A stretch of DNA of 64,000 bases from Spinacia oleracea (taxonomy: Eukaryota > Streptophyta > Magnoliopsida > Caryophyllales > Amaranthaceae), in contig NC_079487.1 of assembly GCF_020520425.1 (NCBI RefSeq), positions 127,122,385 through 127,186,384 of the forward strand, written 5' to 3'. The position numbers were made by a program, and so were the translations under genes. Shown here in pieces: positions 61,801-64,000 of the stretch. The first letter of the stretch is position 1; each line of letters opens with the position of its first letter. The notes beneath the pieces are model-generated. The model did no database searches, was not told the DNA's origin, and was given only the letters and a program-made list of their open reading frames with translations.

Positions 61801-63860
61801 TCTTCATGCAAGCATTTTATATGTTATATTCCTTTTACCAGTCAAGCACTAGCAATGCTGCCGGCCCGGACTGTATTCTTAACCATGAAAATAAAATTAT
61901 ATTTGTGCCCATGGCTATGAACACAAAGACAAGCCAGCATTAATCACCTGGCATTGCTGATCAGTTGAAATTTGATCCAGTACACATCAGTGAAAGCCTC
62001 AGTCTTCCGCATCCATAGGTTTACACCTATATTAAACGTAGAATTAGGTAATAGGCTAATACCTAACAAAGCTAAGAGACCAAATCTTTATCCACTCAAA
62101 AGGCTGGCTATATAGATACTACATACTCAAACAGAGTCTTGAAATACAGAAACTCCAATCAAGTTACCAGTCTAAATGATAAAGAAAAAAGTTATTCAGG
62201 AATCTTATACTTCTTACGTTCCACAAATATCGCACCATTTTGACTTTTACACTATTCAGGTTGTGCCTTTGACCATCTTTTGTAATATATACATAAGAAA
62301 ATATGTAATCATGTAAGATCTTATTAGATTCTATCGATATATATATACTTTCTAAAAATCAAACTTTTATAATTTCTCTTATGCATAATTCGAGAGATTA
62401 AGAGTCAAAGTCATATATGACAAAGTTCTGGTGCAATATTTAAGGAACGGAGGAAGTAGTAATATCTAGAATTCTAGATGCACTTAAACAGGTTTATATC
62501 AACATTCAAACCACATTGTATCGACATATATGACAAAGTTCTGGTCCAAAGATGAACAGCAAGGACAAAACAGTTAACTAAGTATCCCAGGGGAGGTGGG
62601 GATGAATTTCTAAAACATTTCAAATTCTTCCAAAGCTCTAGTTTGCACTTGCCCTTGTGGCACTCAATTATTTTTTGTCAACCGCATTGCTTTATCCTCA
62701 ATCTATTCTTCTTGTGTAGAGACTAAGGAACTTGTAATGCTAATGAGTAATGACATCAGCAGAATCCTTCAAAGTAGGCCTTCCACAAAGCAACTACAAA
62801 TCTACAATTGTCGCAAGTACAGGATCCACTAAAGGACTCTTAAACTCTTAATACCCAGAAAGGGCTCTTTCGACTAAGTACATAAGCTAGAATTACCATT
62901 AATCAAGTAACTATCGCGACAATTTTATGTATATAGCACTAAAATTTCTTAGAATCCTATTTCCTGAAGTCACCGACTAATCATCTCAGGATCCTATAAG
63001 AAAGCCAGTCTTTTTCCATTCCAATAACCTTGTGTACTAAAAGGCCGTAGGAACCCAACTACTTCTCTTTCCTATCCAAAGCAATAAAGCATTCGTGTTA
63101 GAGTGCTTGACTAGTCTTTTGGGCCTAGGCCTCGTAGGATTGTCATGTTTTTGCGTTTATTAATATAATTCTTACCCTTTACCAAAAAAAAAAAAAATAG
63201 AGTGCTTGACTATTGGATACCTAGATACAATTCATACACTTCAAATTTAGATTAAAAAAAAAGCATGAAATTAATTGAAAAATCCAATTCACAAGGCCAC
63301 ATCAAATCTATTGGCACAAACTCACAATCTCACAGAACTCAAATACCATAAATTCCTATTTAGATTATACTACCACTACTAATCATTACAATTCAAGCAA
63401 GTCAATCACACTTCACAACAATAAAATTAATCAAGGACCTTAATTAACCCCACAATGTCATCAATCAGTAGAACAATTTACAGTTATTGAAATTCAGTAA
63501 AACATTGAAAACAAATTAAGTTAAAAAGCAAGCATACTCAACAATTTACAGTTATTGAAATTCAGTAAAACATTGAAAACAAATTAAGTTAAAAAGCAAG
63601 CATACTCAACAACGTCTCCATAAGTTGCAAACAGTTGTCTTAGTTCATCACCACATCCCAGTGCTGGAACATTCCTCACAATCAAGTACCTTTAGCAAAT
63701 GGTTAACTCCTAAAAATTAATAAATCAGGCAAAAATTGAGGGGAAATTCATCAAATTAACTAAAATTAAAAAAGAAATCTAAACAAAAAAATACGAACTT
63801 TGATTCATCAAAAACGGTATATACACGAACAGCAGGAGGTTCATCCTTATATCGCGGCAT
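58806..63860 (-). CDS. RBM48: RBM48-like RRM protein, probable minor-spliceosome factor; frameshift in exon 3
   Basis: RBM48 is an RRM protein that, with ARMC7, is linked to U12-intron splicing in maize and human cells. Eight exons (minus strand): 63860-63799, 63689-63606, 62026-61948, 61701-61562, 61415-61298, 61211-61142, 59034-58972 and 58883-58806, which would encode about 231 aa. Recognisable pieces: start MPRYKDEPPAVRVYTVFDES, the RRM with YLIVRNVPALGCGDELRQLF, FAKRKLDESVFLGNRLQVSY, and the C-terminal DYFPSQSMNETVRRVREKLD plus a basic end SKKTRVDNRRRI. Exon 3 is 79 nt where phase needs 81: after CKPMDAED it runs into TGA, and the conserved FTDVYWIKF follows in another frame. Either the allele is broken or 2 nt are missing from the assembly. 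The exon 5 donor (GGATG|GTATAG) is the least certain. Intron 2 has a Stowaway copy and intron 6 a LINE. Confidence 0.85.
59347..60647 (+). mobile_element. 5'-truncated L1-type LINE with 12-bp target duplication
   Basis: A perfect duplication ACGCTGCTCCAA (59335-59346 and 60648-60659) flanks it, and the 3' end is A-rich (CCAAAAGAAAAAGAAAAA). The body encodes the C-terminal part of a LINE reverse transcriptase ORF, broken by stops and frame changes: LSYAARNVLTNAVLMSINTY, then GRYVWQIAMEEDMLWVEWIH, then the RVT zinc-binding region (KHAFISWIAAQGKLRTRDRL ... CLLCGAEPESTKHIF). It sits in intron 6 of the RBM48-like gene, in sense orientation to the DRM gene and antisense to RBM48. Confidence 0.92.
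60660..60806. mobile_element. Remnant of a Harbinger-like MITE split by the LINE
   Basis: The right end is CTAACAAACAGGGCC, matching the GGCCCTGTTTG termini of other elements here. The interior has paired AGCGGTTT / AAACCGCT units. Its other half probably lies just left of the LINE (59280-59346), where a matching terminus is not recognisable. Confidence 0.5.
62210..62456. mobile_element. Stowaway-type MITE in RBM48 intron 2
   Basis: Termini CTTCTTACGTTCCACAAATA and (inverted) CTTCCTCCGTTCCTTAAATA, with TA on both flanks (62208-62209 and 62457-62458). 247 bp. Confidence 0.85.
63473..63608. repeat. 68-bp tandem duplication over the exon 2 splice donor of RBM48
   Basis: Two identical 68-bp copies (63473-63540 and 63541-63608), each running from ACAATTTACAG to GCATACTCA. 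The right copy includes the last bases of exon 2 and its donor (TTGA|GTATGC); the left copy carries an identical donor inside the intron. Confidence 0.95.
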
Positions 63861-64000
63861 AATTTTATTTTCTTCCACCCTGAAAAATCCCAGAAAATGC
63901 CATCAAATTAACAAAGAAATACAACAATCAAGCGTTTTTCTGAAGCTGGAAATTGCTGGCATTCTATCAAGTATAAATCAGGATCATAATTTAGTAGAAG

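Overview
The window reads as nuclear DNA of a flowering plant, most likely a eudicot. Six protein-coding genes have plant-type introns, and they sit in AT-rich intergenic DNA full of small non-autonomous transposons (Stowaway, hAT, PIF/Harbinger-type, Helitron, SINE, truncated LINEs). The DRM-type DNA methyltransferase, MCTP/FTIP protein, PLS-class PPR protein and PGX3-like polygalacturonase are all typical plant genes. The 9-mer TACGGAGTA is scattered through the window. I associate that motif with Caryophyllales (the spinach/beet/Silene group), but this is a weak inference from memory.

Layout. 1-3.3 kb: no confident gene. 3.3-8.0 kb, minus strand: a seven-exon GH28 polygalacturonase with a secretory signal and a His/Pro-rich N-terminal extension (PGX3-like). 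8.2-29.4 kb: a 21-kb gene desert holding a Helitron with repeated 5' ends (13.73-18.96 kb), an hAT element inside it, more hAT and Stowaway elements, two SINEs, and a PIF/Harbinger-type element filled with 7-bp microsatellite (27.6-28.8 kb). 29.4-35.8 kb, minus strand: a second, nine-exon polygalacturonase. Its last intron (about 3.65 kb) holds a complete intronless MCTP/FTIP1-like gene on the opposite strand (30589-32994). 36.7-38.7 kb, minus: an intronless PPR protein of the PLS-E class. 40.5-45.2 kb, minus: a four-exon pyroglutamyl-peptidase I (C15) gene. 45.2-52.4 kb: another desert of SINEs, Stowaway, hAT and a Harbinger-like element carrying about 1 kb of AT heptamers and a nested hAT. 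52.4-57.9 kb, plus: an eight-coding-exon DRM2-like de novo DNA methyltransferase. 58.8-63.9 kb, minus: an eight-exon RBM48-like RNA-binding protein gene with a LINE copy in intron 6 and an apparent 2-nt frameshift in exon 3.

The genes do not form one pathway. Two are pectin-modifying enzymes, one is a membrane-contact/trafficking protein, one is an organelle RNA factor, one is a peptidase, one is an RNA-directed DNA methylation enzyme and one is a likely minor-spliceosome factor. The points most worth a second look are the nested FTIP1-like gene, the duplicated first coding exon of the DRM gene, the frameshift and duplicated splice donor in RBM48, the enriched TACGRAGTA 9-mer, and repeated tandem amplification of the 3' ends of Stowaway elements. 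Exon borders were placed by hand from GT/AG sites, reading-frame phase and family knowledge; no alignment or transcript data were available.
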